From assembly GCF_006517395.1 (NCBI RefSeq), contig NZ_VDCY01000003.1:248001-312000 (forward strand): a stretch of DNA of 64,000 nt, written 5' to 3'. The translations under genes and the position numbers were made by a program. Under the pieces are notes generated by a model. The model ran no database searches, had not been told where the DNA came from, and saw nothing but the letters and a program-made list of their open reading frames with translations. This document shows positions 19,550 through 29,538 of this stretch, one piece after another. Origin of the DNA: Terrilactibacillus laevilacticus. GTDB taxonomy: Bacteria > Bacillota > Bacilli > Bacillales > Sporolactobacillaceae. Each line of letters starts with the position of its first letter. Position 1 is the stretch's first letter.

Positions 19550-20749
19550 TTAACTATCGACTCTTTCTGAAATTCGTATCGTATCTCTGGCAATCATGAC
19601 TTCCTCATTCGTTGGGATGACCAAAACCTTCACTTTTGACTCTGGTGTACTGATGATTGTTTCTCCAGAAACCTTTCGATTGCGTTCATTGTCTAAAGCA
19701 ACACCCATCCATTTAAGACCGTCAGTCACATTTTCCCTAATATGGTAACTATTTTCACCGATACCTGCCGTAAAAATAATAGCATCTACACCTTGCATTT
19801 TTGCAACATATGATCCAATATATTTTTGAATTCTCTCAACAAATATGGATAGTGCAAGTTTAGCACGTTCATGTCCTTTGACCATCTCGGATTCAATATC
19901 TCTTAAATCACTCGAAAATCCCGATAATCCAAGTAATCCACTTTTCTTATTTAAAACATTAACAACTTCACTCGCATTTTGTCCTGTTTTTTCCATTATA
20001 TAGGGAATTAATGCAGGATCAATATCGCCAGATCGTGTACCCATAGTCAATCCCGCAAGCGGCGTGAATCCCATTGAAGTGTCATACGATTTACCACCTT
20101 TAATAGCCGTGATACTTGCACCATTTCCAAGATGACAAGAAATAAGTTTCAAGTCTTCAATAGGTTGATTTAATATCTCAGCCGCTTTAATTGACACATA
20201 TTGATGCGAAGTTCCATGAAACCCGTATTTTCGAATACTATAATTTTCGTAGTATTCATAAGGAAGACTATAGAGATACGATTCTTTAGGCATCGATTGA
20301 TGAAAGGCTGTATCGAACACAACGACAGAAGGGACATGTGGTAAAATTTGTTGAAAGGCCCGAATACCAACCAAGTTTGCTGGATTATGTAATGGCGCGA
20401 GTTCTGACAAGTCTTCAATTTTCTTTAGAACATCTTCAGTCACTAAAGCAGAGTCATTAAAAGCCTCTCCCCCATGAACAACACGATGCCCAATACCACC
20501 TATTTCCGTTAATGATTGCACCACTCCTCGATCTATCAGATAATCTAAGAGTATACGTACCGCATCACTATGATCGAAAATAGACGTTGTTTCTTCCCAT
20601 TTTTCTCCTTTATAAGTCATAGAAAAAGTGGATTGAGGAAGACCTATTCGTTCAAAAGATCCCTTTGCAATGACCTGTTCTTTAGGCATATCAAGAAGTT
20701 GAAATTTTAATGATGAGCTTCCAGCATTAATGGCAATAATTTTAGCCAT
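19550..20749 (-). CDS. ackA: Acetate kinase
   Basis: Reversibly phosphorylates acetate with ATP, the last step of overflow acetate formation from acetyl-CoA. The 399-residue protein has the N-terminal [15 protein letters not shown] (Asn7), the GHRVVHGG segment with an active-site Arg near 90, the catalytic Asp in [12 protein letters not shown] (near 148), the signature [19 protein letters not shown], and [11 protein letters not shown] near 330. It has its own sigma-A promoter and terminator. Inverted copies of the repeat element (4 and 5) bracket the whole transcription unit. B. subtilis has moaB, argG and argH nearby; they are absent here. Confidence 0.98.
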   Translation of the reverse strand: MAKIIAINAGSSSLKFQLLDMPKEQVIAKGSFERIGLPQSTFSMTYKGEKWEETTSIFDHSDAVRILLDYLIDRGVVQSLTEIGGIGHRVVHGGEAFNDSALVTEDVLKKIEDLSELAPLHNPANLVGIRAFQQILPHVPSVVVFDTAFHQSMPKESYLYSLPYEYYENYSIRKYGFHGTSHQYVSIKAAEILNQPIEDLKLISCHLGNGASITAIKGGKSYDTSMGFTPLAGLTMGTRSGDIDPALIPYIMEKTGQNASEVVNVLNKKSGLLGLSGFSSDLRDIESEMVKGHERAKLALSIFVERIQKYIGSYVAKMQGVDAIIFTAGIGENSYHIRENVTDGLKWMGVALDNERNRKVSGETIISTPESKVKVLVIPTNEEVMIARDTIRISERVDS

Positions 20750-20814
20750 GCTCTAACACCCCTTCACTTATCACCTGTTTAGTTATGGAATAAGAATCCA
20801 TAAACCCTTCTCTT

Positions 20815-20843
20815 ATTTTATAGCGGCAATAATATAAAGACAA
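20815..20843 (-). promoter_or_regulatory. Sigma-A promoter of ackA
   Basis: On the minus strand, TTGTCT (20838-20843), a 17-bp spacer and TAAAAT (20815-20820) lie about 65 bp before the ackA start. The -35 box is only 13 bp from the edge of element copy 5. No clear cre site was found between it and the gene. Confidence 0.6.
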
Positions 20844-20856
20844 TTTTTATTTATAG

Positions 20857-20981
20857 TGTGTGTTCAAAAAGATGACAAATTAGAAGCAAGAAGATCAAGG
20901 CGGCGCCGTTTTGAGGACCGGAAAAACAAGCGGGCACCGAGAATTCGCAGCTTATCATTTGGTGACTTTTTGAACAACCTC
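20857..20981 (+). mobile_element. Intergenic inverted-repeat element, copy 5 (deleted short form, 125 bp)
   Basis: Ends are TGTGTGTTCAAAAAG and CTTTTTGAACAACCTC, with the duplication TTATAG/TTATAA (20851-20856, 20982-20987). Compared with the 153-bp short form it lacks 28 bp: one GAGGACCGG repeat plus the ATGTAGG/CTACAT hairpin. It lies immediately upstream of the ackA promoter. Confidence 0.9.
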
Positions 20982-21078
20982 TTATAAATTTACATCAGAT
21001 ACGTCCCAGTAAACGTACTCACACGTATACCTTCCTTAAGTAACTGTTAAATAGACTTGATATCTTGAATAGAGCAAT

Positions 21079-21128
21079 AAGACCCCCACCTTTGGCTTAA
21101 AAAATTTAATTAAGTGAAGGTGGGGGAT
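21079..21128. repeat. Long stem-loop between ytxK and the element near ackA
   Basis: CCCCCACCTT and AAGGTGGGGG form a 10-bp GC-rich stem around a 26-base AT-rich loop. It is not followed by a convincing T-run on either strand, so it is a poor terminator for ytxK. The CACCTT...AAGGTGG arms resemble the hairpin at 48937-48984 and could be the end of a lost insertion sequence. Confidence 0.45.
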
Positions 21129-21221
21129 GCTATCGAAAAAGTTAAATTATCATGAACACGATCAATAGGGATGAAGTAGCCCAATCAATGAGATTTCACT
21201 TTATTTTAACATAGCTTCAGA

Positions 21222-22220
21222 TCAAGATAAATGCTCATCAAACCAATGATTAATTTTTGCTATCATACCAGCCATTTGTTCTTTCTTTGAAAATGAAGGT
21301 AACTGAACGAGCAGCATCTCCTTAGGCGGCTCGATCGAATCATCTAATTTCTGCATAATTAAAATGCTTTTTTCATGCTTTGGATCACTAAATAATTCAC
21401 TTGGTAATTGCAACAAACCTAAAATAACAGCATTTTTTTTAATAAATTGATGAAATACATGGTCTTTGTCTTGCTTGAATAAGTCATTTGGAACCATGTA
21501 AACAAGGTAACCCGCTGGTTTAGTATAGTTTAGGCCTTGCTCAATAAACATGTAATGACTGAATGACTTTTCATTTATATTTCCTAATTCGAATGTTTGA
21601 CTCACCAACTCATCAGGATATACTCCAACAGGCACATCACAAATTGTCACATCAACAGGGTCAATATATAGCGGTTTTAGTGCATCTTGATGATAGAATT
21701 GAATGTCTTTTTGTTGAAGATTCGCATTTGTATAGGCTAACTTAACTAATAGATCATCAATTTCTATACCGCTAGCTTTTAAGCTGTCTAAATGAAGTTG
21801 GTTCATGACACCCGTTAATAGATTTCCTGTTCCTACAGCGGGATCTAAGAGGGAAACAGAAGAAGTTGAAATTAATTTAGATACCAAATAACCTAGAAAA
21901 AGCACTAAACTATCAGGTGTCATTTGATGTGTAGTCTGTGTTCCTGATTTCATTCCTTTTAAAGTGGCAAGCTGATAAGCTCTTCGGCTATCTTCTGCAG
22001 TCATTCCTTCTTGAAAATACGCCTCATATAATGGCAAAAGTTTGTCCTTTAGCTGTTTTTGTTTCACTGTATCTTCAAGTATATTTTCTCCAGTTAGACA
22101 AAGAGCCTCAAGAAACGTCACATTTTCGCTTTCTTCAATAAGTAATGATGATTCATTTAATATCGTAAATAAATGATTAACAATCGACTTTTGCAAAAAA
22201 AATATCCTCCGATCAGACAT
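21222..22220 (-). CDS. ytxK: SAM-dependent methyltransferase family protein YtxK
   Basis: A 332-residue protein with an N-terminal helical region (1-95) and a class I methyltransferase fold resembling N6-adenine DNA methylases. The SAM-binding motif is SLLDPAVGTGNLLTGVMNQL (about 124-143), followed by ASGIEIDDLLVKLA. The position of the usual NPPY/F catalytic motif reads CDVPVGVYP, as in B. subtilis YtxK, so this divergence is a family trait and catalysis on DNA is doubtful. No restriction or specificity subunit is nearby. It lies downstream of tpx, as in Bacillus. Its function is unknown. Confidence 0.9.
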   Translation of the reverse strand: MSDRRIFFLQKSIVNHLFTILNESSLLIEESENVTFLEALCLTGENILEDTVKQKQLKDKLLPLYEAYFQEGMTAEDSRRAYQLATLKGMKSGTQTTHQMTPDSLVLFLGYLVSKLISTSSVSLLDPAVGTGNLLTGVMNQLHLDSLKASGIEIDDLLVKLAYTNANLQQKDIQFYHQDALKPLYIDPVDVTICDVPVGVYPDELVSQTFELGNINEKSFSHYMFIEQGLNYTKPAGYLVYMVPNDLFKQDKDHVFHQFIKKNAVILGLLQLPSELFSDPKHEKSILIMQKLDDSIEPPKEMLLVQLPSFSKKEQMAGMIAKINHWFDEHLS

Positions 22221-22299
22221 TCCAATGGCTTTTAACTCATGGTGATTAGATAAGGTTCAGGTTCCTCATAGGGACTTTCCCCACATAAAAAATTTACTC

Positions 22300-22797
22300 T
22301 TATTTCGCCTCTTTTGCAGCTTGAAGTGCAGCATCGTAGTTTGGATGATTTGTGACTTCACTAACATATTCAGCATAGACAATCTGATTCGAACTATCAA
22401 CCACAAATACGGCGCGAGCTAATAAACGAAGTTCTTTTATCACTAATCCATAAGCTTGGCCAAATGATAGATCCCGATGATCAGATAATGTAATGGCATG
22501 TTCAAGTCCAGCTGCACCGCACCAACGTTTTTGGGCAAATGGTAAGTCTACACTAATGGTTAGAACGCTGGCACCATTTATTTTCCCAACTTCTTCATTA
22601 AATCGTCGTGTTTGAGCATCACATACCCCGGTATCCAAAGAAGGGACACTACTAATAATCCGAACGCCTGAATAGTCTTCTAGTTTTTTTTCATTAAGAT
22701 CATTGTCTAAAACAGTAAAAGAAGGAGCTTTATCTCCAACAACTCGTTCATGACCTTCTAAAGTAACAGGATTTCCACCAAACGTTATTTTTGTCAT
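22300..22797 (-). CDS. tpx: Thiol peroxidase Tpx
   Basis: Thioredoxin-dependent atypical 2-Cys peroxiredoxin that reduces hydrogen and alkyl hydroperoxides. The 165 residues carry the peroxidatic Cys59 in [17 protein letters not shown] and the resolving Cys93 in [11 protein letters not shown], with the 34-residue spacing expected for Tpx. The ribosome-binding site is AAGGAGTG. The order ytfJ-tpx-ytxK is conserved with Bacillus. The gap of about 80 bp to ytxK has no terminator, so co-transcription is possible. Confidence 0.97.
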   Translation of the reverse strand: MTKITFGGNPVTLEGHERVVGDKAPSFTVLDNDLNEKKLEDYSGVRIISSVPSLDTGVCDAQTRRFNEEVGKINGASVLTISVDLPFAQKRWCGAAGLEHAITLSDHRDLSFGQAYGLVIKELRLLARAVFVVDSSNQIVYAEYVSEVTNHPNYDAALQAAKEAK

Positions 22798-23029
22798 TTA
22801 AAAACACTCCTTATTTATTAAGTTTTAATGAATAGCAATACATTCGGCCCTACGCTTTATTTTTTCTATAGTGACCAAGTAAAATAAATACATAGCTCTG
22901 TCCGTATACGATACCTATGTATTAAAAAGTTTAAACTAAAAAAGCTACCTTACGTCTATCATAGCTTTCTTAGTATTAGATGGCAAATCAATTGATTCTT
23001 AGCTGAGTCCCAATTTCTTTAATTAACGT

Positions 23030-23057
23030 AAAACAGTTAACCGAGTTGGTTAACTGT
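23030..23057 (-). terminator. Terminator overlapping the ytfJ stop codon
   Basis: On the minus strand, ACAGTTAACC and GGTTAACTGT form a 10-bp stem followed by TTTACG. The ytfJ TAA stop lies inside the first arm. The T-run is short, so efficiency may be moderate. Confidence 0.7.
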
Positions 23058-23544
23058 AATAATCATTTTGATCTGAATCCATTTTCTTAGGTTTCATGTT
23101 AGGGCGTGCTTGCGGCATTTGTTTCCCAGATGATTTGTTTTTGCTACTCTCTAGAATTTTTTGGATTTTATCAACCGTTTGGGGTGCCAATTCCAGTATT
23201 TTTTCGTAAAGATGCGTATTATTATCTAAATGAATGGTTTTAACCCCTTGCATACCGACAATCAGGAAAGCAATCGGTGTAATGGATACACCGCCGCCAC
23301 TTCCACCGCCAAAAGGCAAGCCAGATTTTTGTTGCTCTTCATATGATGATGAACTGGCGTTATTTGATTCTTGACCGAAATCACTACCACCAGCCGCAAA
23401 ACCAAATCCAACCTTTGATACGGTTAAAATGATGCTTCCATCGGGAGTTTGAATTGGATCACCGATAATCGTATTGACGTCAATCATTTCTTTTAAATTT
23501 TCCATGGCTGTTTTCATTAATCCTTGAATAGGGTGTTCTGTCAC
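23050..23544 (-). CDS. ytfJ: GerW family sporulation protein YtfJ
   Basis: A 164-residue protein of the YtfJ/GerW family. It begins HPIQGLMKTAMENLKEMIDV and contains GDPIQTPDGSIILTVSKVGFGFAAGGSDF, split here by conserved glycines, followed by a glycine-rich loop (FGGGSGGG near 78-86) and the segment ITPIAFLIV. In Bacillus it is a forespore-made protein needed for germination responses. The C-terminus (about 120-164) is polar and probably disordered. It overlaps ytfI by 4 bp and is translated after it, so the pair forms a small sporulation operon. Confidence 0.93.
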   Translation of the reverse strand: MTEHPIQGLMKTAMENLKEMIDVNTIIGDPIQTPDGSIILTVSKVGFGFAAGGSDFGQESNNASSSSYEEQQKSGLPFGGGSGGGVSITPIAFLIVGMQGVKTIHLDNNTHLYEKILELAPQTVDKIQKILESSKNKSSGKQMPQARPNMKPKKMDSDQNDYYS

Positions 23545-24167
23545 GACGAAATCCGCCTCCCTTTCCTATACTTGGACAACTTATAGGCTGTCACAATAGC
23601 TTTTCCTAGCTTAAATGAAAATATGCAAATCACTTCGCTTGAAAATATGTTTTTGGTATAGTCTGGGGAAATATGCAACGATGGCGGATAATTGAGCAAC
23701 TGCTTGGCATAATGACTTATTATCCCTTTTATTGTCCATGCTAAACCACAGTATGTAGCTGTAACCGCCGCATCTCCAAATCCTAGAATTGTATTCCAGT
23801 TTAACTTATTGATATGTATGGTTTTTTCTAATAACTTGTATTGAGGTGATTTTTTAATTTGCGGTATAGACAGTTCCTGCTTTGACAGAAAATCCTCTAA
23901 ATGGGATAGATTAAATGACGGTTCTTGACTCGTCACAAAAGGATCAAGGAGGTCTTCAATATTTGAAATATGTCGTTCAAAGTGAAACAATTTTTTATGT
24001 AATATGGTGATATGAAAATGAACGCCTATTCCTTTTGGGCTTAAATAGGCTTTTAATTCAGCTTTAACAGACCAAAAAAGAAGCAACAATATAAAAAGAA
24101 CGAAGATTCCTAATAAACATAGGCCCAGATAAAGGAAGTACACCACCATCACATCAACCGCCTTCAC
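23541..24167 (-). CDS. ytfI: DUF2953 protein YtfI
   Basis: A 208-residue protein with one N-terminal membrane span (about residues 7-30) and a DUF2953 region containing LYCGLAWTIKG-like helices near 140-150 (here TYCGLAWTIKG) and a basic tail. The location directly upstream of ytfJ with a 4-bp overlap matches B. subtilis ytfI-ytfJ, where both are expressed in the forespore. No catalytic motif is visible and the function is unknown. Confidence 0.88.
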   Translation of the reverse strand: MKAVDVMVVYFLYLGLCLLGIFVLFILLLLFWSVKAELKAYLSPKGIGVHFHITILHKKLFHFERHISNIEDLLDPFVTSQEPSFNLSHLEDFLSKQELSIPQIKKSPQYKLLEKTIHINKLNWNTILGFGDAAVTATYCGLAWTIKGIISHYAKQLLNYPPSLHISPDYTKNIFSSEVICIFSFKLGKAIVTAYKLSKYRKGRRISS

Positions 24168-24190
24168 CTCAACAGTATAACCTGTAAAGT

Positions 24191-24227
24191 TTAAAAATAA
24201 ACGGAGAAATCATGTGTGATTTCCCCG
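24191..24227 (-). terminator. Terminator of the histidine operon
   Basis: On the minus strand, CGGGGAAATCA and TGATTTCTCCG pair around a four-base loop and are followed by TTTATTTTT, 11 bp after the hisIE stop codon. Confidence 0.9.
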
Positions 24228-24238
24228 CTTACTCACAA

Positions 24239-24892
24239 TTATTTTTCTTTGCGCCTAGCGAATTGACTTTTTTCATGATGACGTTTCTCAAGGACTTGTA
24301 AGATACGATCAAGTCCGACACCTTGCTCTCTAAGCATCACGAATACATGGTAAAATAAATCTGCTGTTTCCCATTCGAGTTCGCTAATATCTCGGTTTTT
24401 TGCAGCTATAATGACTTCAGACGCTTCTTCCCCAACTTTTTTTAGAATTTTATCTATCCCTTTTTCAAAAAGATAGGTCGTATAGGCACCTTCTGGACGT
24501 TCTACTTCCCTTATCGCAATGACACGTTCGAGTTCTTCTAAAACGGCAAATCGGTTATGAGATGCTTCCTCAGTTTCATTTTTCACACCAGAGAAACAGC
24601 TATATTCACCCGTGTGACAGGCCGGTCCACTTGGATTTACTCTGACTAGTAATGCGTCCTTATCGCAATCAAACGTTATGTCCACAATATCTTGTGTATT
24701 GCCACTTGTTTCTCCCTTATGCCAAAGTTCTTGACGTGATCGACTAAAAAACCAAGTCTGTTTTGTCTCTATACTTTTTTGCAGTGAGGTTTTATTCATA
24801 TAAGCAAGAGTTAATACTTCTTTACTTTGAGCATCTTGTATAATAGCAGGAATTAATCCGTTTTCGTCATATTTAAGCTTTTCTATATCCAT
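24239..24892 (-). CDS. hisI: Phosphoribosyl-AMP cyclohydrolase / phosphoribosyl-ATP pyrophosphatase
   Basis: Bifunctional HisIE enzyme for steps 2 and 3 of histidine synthesis. In the 217 residues, the cyclohydrolase half (1-110) has the zinc/metal residues [11 protein letters not shown] and [12 protein letters not shown]. The pyrophosphatase half (about 118-217) has the alpha-helical MazG-like pattern [12 protein letters not shown] and [14 protein letters not shown]. It overlaps hisF by 10 bp and is the last gene of the operon. Confidence 0.98.
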   Translation of the reverse strand: MDIEKLKYDENGLIPAIIQDAQSKEVLTLAYMNKTSLQKSIETKQTWFFSRSRQELWHKGETSGNTQDIVDITFDCDKDALLVRVNPSGPACHTGEYSCFSGVKNETEEASHNRFAVLEELERVIAIREVERPEGAYTTYLFEKGIDKILKKVGEEASEVIIAAKNRDISELEWETADLFYHVFVMLREQGVGLDRILQVLEKRHHEKSQFARRKEK

Positions 24893-25647
24893 CTGACATG
24901 AACCCCTTTTTGTTTGCAGTAAGCTTTAACCTTCCCTACTGTTGTTTCTTTATAGTGGAACATTGATGCAGCTAAAGCGGCATCAGCCTGTGCTTGAGTA
25001 AAGACTTGATAAAAATCATCTAATGATCCAGCTCCTCCTGAAGCGATGACTGGAACTGACACTGCCTGACTTACTTTTTGTGTTAAATCGAGCCGAAAAC
25101 CTTTTTTCTCGCCATCTGAATCCATACTTGTTAATAAAATTTCCCCGGCACCTAATCGAACAACCTCTTTTGCCCATTCAATCGCATCAAGAGATGTTTT
25201 TTCATGACCACCGTGAGTATAGACAATATAACGATTTGTTTCAGGATCATATTTTGCGTCGATCGCACATACGATGCACTGACTTCCAAAAAAGTCTGCT
25301 CCTTCTTTAATGAGCTGAGGATTGAGTACCGCGGATGTATTTAAAGAAATTTTATCGGCGCCTGCCCGTAAAATACGTTTTATATCTTCAAGAGATTTGA
25401 TCCCTCCGCCAACCGTAAAAGGGATATGTAATGTAGAGGCCACTTTTTTGACAATGTCAACCATCGTATCTCTACCTTCACGTGAGGCAGAAATATCTAG
25501 AAATACGAGCTCGTCCGCACCTTCATCATTATAATGCTTTGCGAGTTCGACTGGATCTCCAGCATCTACTAAATTTAGAAACTGAACCCCCTTTACAACT
25601 CGTCCCTCTTTGACGTCCAAGCAAGGAATAATTCGTTTAGTTAGCAA
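24883..25647 (-). CDS. hisF: Imidazole glycerol phosphate synthase cyclase subunit HisF
   Basis: A (beta/alpha)8-barrel that joins PRFAR with ammonia from HisH to give imidazole glycerol phosphate and AICAR. The 254-residue protein has the two catalytic aspartates, in [14 protein letters not shown] (Asp11) and CAIDAKYD (near 130), and the phosphate-binding segments TVGGGIKS and ASGGAGS. It overlaps hisA by 11 bp and hisIE by 10 bp. Confidence 0.98.
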   Translation of the reverse strand: MLTKRIIPCLDVKEGRVVKGVQFLNLVDAGDPVELAKHYNDEGADELVFLDISASREGRDTMVDIVKKVASTLHIPFTVGGGIKSLEDIKRILRAGADKISLNTSAVLNPQLIKEGADFFGSQCIVCAIDAKYDPETNRYIVYTHGGHEKTSLDAIEWAKEVVRLGAGEILLTSMDSDGEKKGFRLDLTQKVSQAVSVPVIASGGAGSLDDFYQVFTQAQADAALAASMFHYKETTVGKVKAYCKQKGVHVRWI

Positions 25648-26377
25648 CGTGCTCCACCACCTTTAGCGCCTCAGATAAATCAATCGCATTCGTGTATAAT
25701 GCTTTACCAATAATCGCCCCGGAGATGCCTTGTGATGATTTGGCCGCCAATGTTTCTACATCTTGAAGTGAAGACACTCCACCAGATGCTACGACTTGGC
25801 ACCCGCTCTCCTTTGCGAGTGTTTCAATTTCATCTACGTTAGGACCTTTCATGGCTCCATCACGTGAAATATCCGTATAAATAATTCTCTTTGCACCCGA
25901 TTTGACTAATTCTTTCGCCAAATCCACAGCTTTAATATTCGAAACTTCAAGCCATCCCTCAACAGCCACTCTACCCTGTTTGGCATCTATTCCGATCGTA
26001 ATATTTTCCGGATATTTTTTCAGCGCTTCTTTAACAAAATTAGGGTCAGAAATCGCGCTGCTACCCAAAATCACTTGTTTAACGCCATGTGAAAGATACG
26101 CTTCTACTGTTTGTAGATCCCGGATACCCCCGCCTACTTCGACGGATAGAGGGACTTCTTTTGTGATAGCATAAATCCAGTCATGATTGACAGGCTTTCC
26201 GGTCTTTGCACCATCAAGGTCTACGAGATGAATCCAAGAAGCTCCCGCTTTATAGAACGATTTGGCCATTGCAACGGGCGAATCAGAATAAACGGTTTCT
26301 TGATTAAAATCGCCTTGAAAGAGACGAACACATTTTCCATTTTTTAAATCAATCGCAGGTAGAATAGTAAAAACCAT
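25637..26377 (-). CDS. hisA: Phosphoribosylformimino-5-aminoimidazole carboxamide ribotide isomerase
   Basis: Amadori isomerisation of ProFAR to PRFAR. This 246-residue half-barrel-duplicated TIM barrel has the catalytic Asp in [17 protein letters not shown] (near residue 9) and the second in [14 protein letters not shown] (near 169). Phosphate-binding motifs are VGGGIRD and ASGGVSS. The spacing to hisH is 15 bp. It is a standard member, with nothing unusual. Confidence 0.98.
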   Translation of the reverse strand: MVFTILPAIDLKNGKCVRLFQGDFNQETVYSDSPVAMAKSFYKAGASWIHLVDLDGAKTGKPVNHDWIYAITKEVPLSVEVGGGIRDLQTVEAYLSHGVKQVILGSSAISDPNFVKEALKKYPENITIGIDAKQGRVAVEGWLEVSNIKAVDLAKELVKSGAKRIIYTDISRDGAMKGPNVDEIETLAKESGCQVVASGGVSSLQDVETLAAKSSQGISGAIIGKALYTNAIDLSEALKVVEHVAN

Positions 26378-26392
26378 GATATATCCTCTCTT

Positions 26393-27040
26393 CTAAGCGT
26401 TTGTTTGTTTTCGCAGGGCAGCGTATTCTATAAATTTTTTTAAAATACTTAAACCGCATTCACTGCTTTTTTCGGGATGAAATTGCGTTCCAAAAACATT
26501 TTGTCCATCTCCCACGACGGCGGGGACATCTACATCATAATCTGCCGTTGCTATTACAACTTCAGGTCTGTTTGTATCAACATAATATGAGTGCACAAAA
26601 TAAGCATAATGATGACTTAATCCTTTAACTAAACAGGATTCTGGTTGTTTAATCGAAAGTGTATTCCATCCCATATGTGGAACTTTATAGGATTTTCCAG
26701 TCTTTGGTGAGAAGCCGCTGAATTTAATCACACGACCAGGAAGAAGCGAAAGCCCTTTTGTTAGACCATGTTCTTCACTCTCTTCAAACAAAAGCTGCAT
26801 TCCTAAGCAAATGCCAAGTAACGGTTTTTTCTTCGCATAATCTCGGATAAACTCAACGTGTTTTTGATCCTCTAGGCATGTCATGGCATCTTTAAACGCG
26901 CCAACACCAGGTAAAATCATGGCATCCGTTTCATTGAGTTTAGCCTGATTATCCGAAATGATAAAAGGGACTCCTAATCCCTCTAAGGCCGAGCTGACGC
27001 TGAACAAGTTTCCCATTCCATAATCTAGTATACCTATCAT
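26393..27040 (-). CDS. hisH: Imidazole glycerol phosphate synthase glutaminase subunit HisH
   Basis: Class I glutamine amidotransferase that feeds ammonia to HisF. The 215 residues show the oxyanion strand MILPGVGAFKDAM, the nucleophile Cys78 in LLGICLGMQLLFEES, and the His-Glu pair in GTQFHPEKSS near 188. It overlaps hisB by 4 bp. Confidence 0.98.
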   Translation of the reverse strand: MIGILDYGMGNLFSVSSALEGLGVPFIISDNQAKLNETDAMILPGVGAFKDAMTCLEDQKHVEFIRDYAKKKPLLGICLGMQLLFEESEEHGLTKGLSLLPGRVIKFSGFSPKTGKSYKVPHMGWNTLSIKQPESCLVKGLSHHYAYFVHSYYVDTNRPEVVIATADYDVDVPAVVGDGQNVFGTQFHPEKSSECGLSILKKFIEYAALRKQTNA

Positions 27041-27627
27041 CCTAATGTTCCTTTCGTCGATAATACGCCCGTAATTCTTGAATCTTGAATCGTTGCGGTA
27101 TCTAACGCACGTCCTAGTGCTTTAAATACTGCTTCAATAATGTGGTGAGTATTTTGACCATAATGAACAATAACATGAAGATTCATCCGTGCCTCGATCG
27201 CCAATTTTTCCAAAAACTCAGGTAAAAGCTCGGTATCGAACGTGCCTACTTTTTGACTTGGAATATCCCCTTTAAAGATAAAGTGAGGGCGGTCACTTAA
27301 GTCAATGACGACTTCAGCAAGCGCATCATCCATAGGAACAACGGCATGGCCATAACGTTTAATCCCCGATTTATCTCCTACAGCTGATTTAATTGCTTGC
27401 CCTAGACAAATGCCTACATCTTCTGTTGTATGGTGATCGTCGACATCCGTATCACCTGTTGCTTCAACAGTAAAATCAAACAACCCATGTTTTGAAAACA
27501 AAGTTAACATATGATCTAGAAAAGGCACCCCAGTTGATATTTGAGACGTTCCTTGACCGTCTAAATCAATAGAAAGGGCAATTTGCGTTTCATATGTGTT
27601 TCGTTGTACTTTTCCTTGCCTTTGCAT
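27037..27627 (-). CDS. hisB: Imidazoleglycerol-phosphate dehydratase
   Basis: Manganese-dependent dehydration of imidazole glycerol phosphate. The 196-residue single-domain form has the two metal-binding signatures DDHHTTEDVGICLG (about 70-83) and NTHHIIEAVFKALGRAL (about 163-179). There is no HAD phosphatase fusion, in contrast to the enterobacterial HisB, so histidinol-phosphate phosphatase must be encoded elsewhere. Its ATG shares one base with the hisD stop codon (TAATG). Confidence 0.98.
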   Translation of the reverse strand: MQRQGKVQRNTYETQIALSIDLDGQGTSQISTGVPFLDHMLTLFSKHGLFDFTVEATGDTDVDDHHTTEDVGICLGQAIKSAVGDKSGIKRYGHAVVPMDDALAEVVIDLSDRPHFIFKGDIPSQKVGTFDTELLPEFLEKLAIEARMNLHVIVHYGQNTHHIIEAVFKALGRALDTATIQDSRITGVLSTKGTLG

Positions 27628-28907
27628 TAGCGTGTACCTTCCTTTATTCTATTTTCAACCGCTCGAGCATGTCCTTCAAAACCTTCATAACGAGCAAATG
27701 AAGCAATTTGTTGACTGTTATTTAAAATTGCCTCTCTTGAATACTGTATAATGCTTGATTGTTTTACAAAGCTTTCAACACTGAGAGGGCTGGAATAGGT
27801 TGAAGATCCATTAGTAGGAATGATATGGTTCGGTCCTGCAAAGTAATCTCCAACTGGGACAGGACTATATGGACCAATAAAGATAGCACCAGCATGTTTA
27901 ATTTGTTTCACTTTCTTCTCTGCGTTCTTAATGACCACTTCTAAATGTTCAGGTGCAATTTGATTAATGACATCAATTCCTTCGTCATTATCCTTAACTA
28001 AAATAATCTTACCAAACCGTTCAATCGATTGGCGTGCAATATTTTGACGTGGCAAGTCGTTTAACTGTTTTTCTAACGCTTCTTCAACAGCTTGACCAAA
28101 TTCTTTAGAAGGTGTAATAAGTGCTGCCATCGCAAGGGGATCATGTTCTGCTTGAGAAAGCAAATCTGAAGCCATCCACTCTGGATTTGCTGTATCATCG
28201 GCTAAAATAACAATTTCACTAGGACCTGCAAGACTATCGATTGCAACATCTCCAAAAACTTCTTTCTTTGCTATGGTCACAAAAATATTACCAGGTCCTA
28301 CAATTTTATCAACAGGCTTTATTGTTTCTGTTCCATAGGCTAAAGCGGCAATGGCATGAGCACCGCCAACTTGATATATTTCATCAACGCCAATTTCATT
28401 TGCAGCAACGAGAACACCATCTGATACCACCCCTGTTTTTTGAGGTGGAGAAACTAATACAATTCGTTTGACACCGGCAACTAGTGCTGGAATGGCCCCC
28501 ATTAATACAGATGATGGATAAGCCGCTGTTCCGCCTGGTACATACACGCCCGCTGCATCCAGTGGCGTTATTTGCTGACCTAAAACCGTTCCTTCATCAT
28601 TGGTATAGACCCAAGATTCTGGTTTTTGCTTTTCAAAAAAAGCCCGAATATTGTTTGCTGCTTTTCTTATGACATCGACTACCTCATCAGATACTCGAGA
28701 ATAGGCTTCTTTTATTTGTGCTTTCGTTATTTTTAAATGAGTAAGCTTAACGCCGTCAAAACGCTCGGTATAATCAAACAGTGCTTGATCGCCACGTTGT
28801 TTGACTTCATTAATTATTCCTTTAACCGCTTTTTGTTTCTCTTCATCCACACCAATTTTTCTGGCCTCTAGATAACTTAAGTCCCCATTTTTAATCCATT
28901 CCAACAC
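27627..28907 (-). CDS. hisD: Histidinol dehydrogenase
   Basis: Zinc-dependent oxidation of histidinol to histidine in two NAD steps. The 426-residue protein has [20 protein letters not shown] (about 121-140), [19 protein letters not shown], the signature [15 protein letters not shown], and the zinc and catalytic residues in [18 protein letters not shown] and the C-terminal [11 protein letters not shown]. The start is GTG at 28905-28907, 17 bp inside hisG, with GAGGTGACT upstream. Confidence 0.97.
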   Translation of the reverse strand: MLEWIKNGDLSYLEARKIGVDEEKQKAVKGIINEVKQRGDQALFDYTERFDGVKLTHLKITKAQIKEAYSRVSDEVVDVIRKAANNIRAFFEKQKPESWVYTNDEGTVLGQQITPLDAAGVYVPGGTAAYPSSVLMGAIPALVAGVKRIVLVSPPQKTGVVSDGVLVAANEIGVDEIYQVGGAHAIAALAYGTETIKPVDKIVGPGNIFVTIAKKEVFGDVAIDSLAGPSEIVILADDTANPEWMASDLLSQAEHDPLAMAALITPSKEFGQAVEEALEKQLNDLPRQNIARQSIERFGKIILVKDNDEGIDVINQIAPEHLEVVIKNAEKKVKQIKHAGAIFIGPYSPVPVGDYFAGPNHIIPTNGSSTYSSPLSVESFVKQSSIIQYSREAILNNSQQIASFARYEGFEGHARAVENRIKEGTR

Positions 28908-29538
28908 CAGTCACCTCTACTATCGGTTTTAACTTTTCTATAATGTAGTCAATACTTTTTTTCTTTAATCGATAACTGACCGGGTTAACAATTAATCTTG
29001 ATGTAATCTCCATTATTTTCGTTAGCTCAACCAATCCATTTTCTCTTAAGGTTTGACCTGTTGAAACGATATCAACAATATAATCAGATAAACCAATGAG
29101 AGGGGCAAGCTCAATCGAACCATTTAATGAAATAATGTCGACTTGTTTACCTTGTTTTTTAAAGTACTCTGTCGCGATTTTTGGATATTTTGTGGCTACT
29201 TTAGTTACAGAAGATTGTTGTTTCCTACTTGGTAGACCAGCCACAGCCATACGGCAAGCACTGATCCCTAAATCTAGCATTTCATAAACATTTCGTTGGC
29301 TTTCTAAAATAACGTCTTTTCCTGCAATACCGATATCTGCTACACCATACTCTACATAAGTCGCCACATCAACAGGTTTAGCCAATATAAAACGAAAGTT
29401 TGAGTTTTCAATTGTTAAGATAAGTTTCCGTGTTGTTTCAAATTCGTTTGGAAGGTCAAAGCCAGCTTCTCTTAATAAATGACAAGCATCATAGAAGATA
29501 CGGCCTTTTGGCATCGCTATCGTGATGTAATCTGTCAT
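28891..29538 (-). CDS. hisG: ATP phosphoribosyltransferase, short (HisZ-dependent) form
   Basis: First committed step of histidine synthesis. The 215-residue HisG_S form lacks the regulatory C-terminal domain of long HisG enzymes and needs HisZ for activity and feedback control. [18 protein letters not shown] near the start, [16 protein letters not shown] near 67 and the PRPP loop [14 protein letters not shown] near 156 identify it. It overlaps hisZ by 4 bp. Confidence 0.98.
   Translation of the reverse strand: MTDYITIAMPKGRIFYDACHLLREAGFDLPNEFETTRKLILTIENSNFRFILAKPVDVATYVEYGVADIGIAGKDVILESQRNVYEMLDLGISACRMAVAGLPSRKQQSSVTKVATKYPKIATEYFKKQGKQVDIISLNGSIELAPLIGLSDYIVDIVSTGQTLRENGLVELTKIMEITSRLIVNPVSYRLKKKSIDYIIEKLKPIVEVTGVGMD

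Noticed and set aside
21222-22220. ytxK as part of a restriction-modification or phage-defence system
   Set aside because: The catalytic NPPY/F position is replaced by a family-typical variant, no nuclease or specificity gene is adjacent, and the neighbourhood is the conserved housekeeping order.
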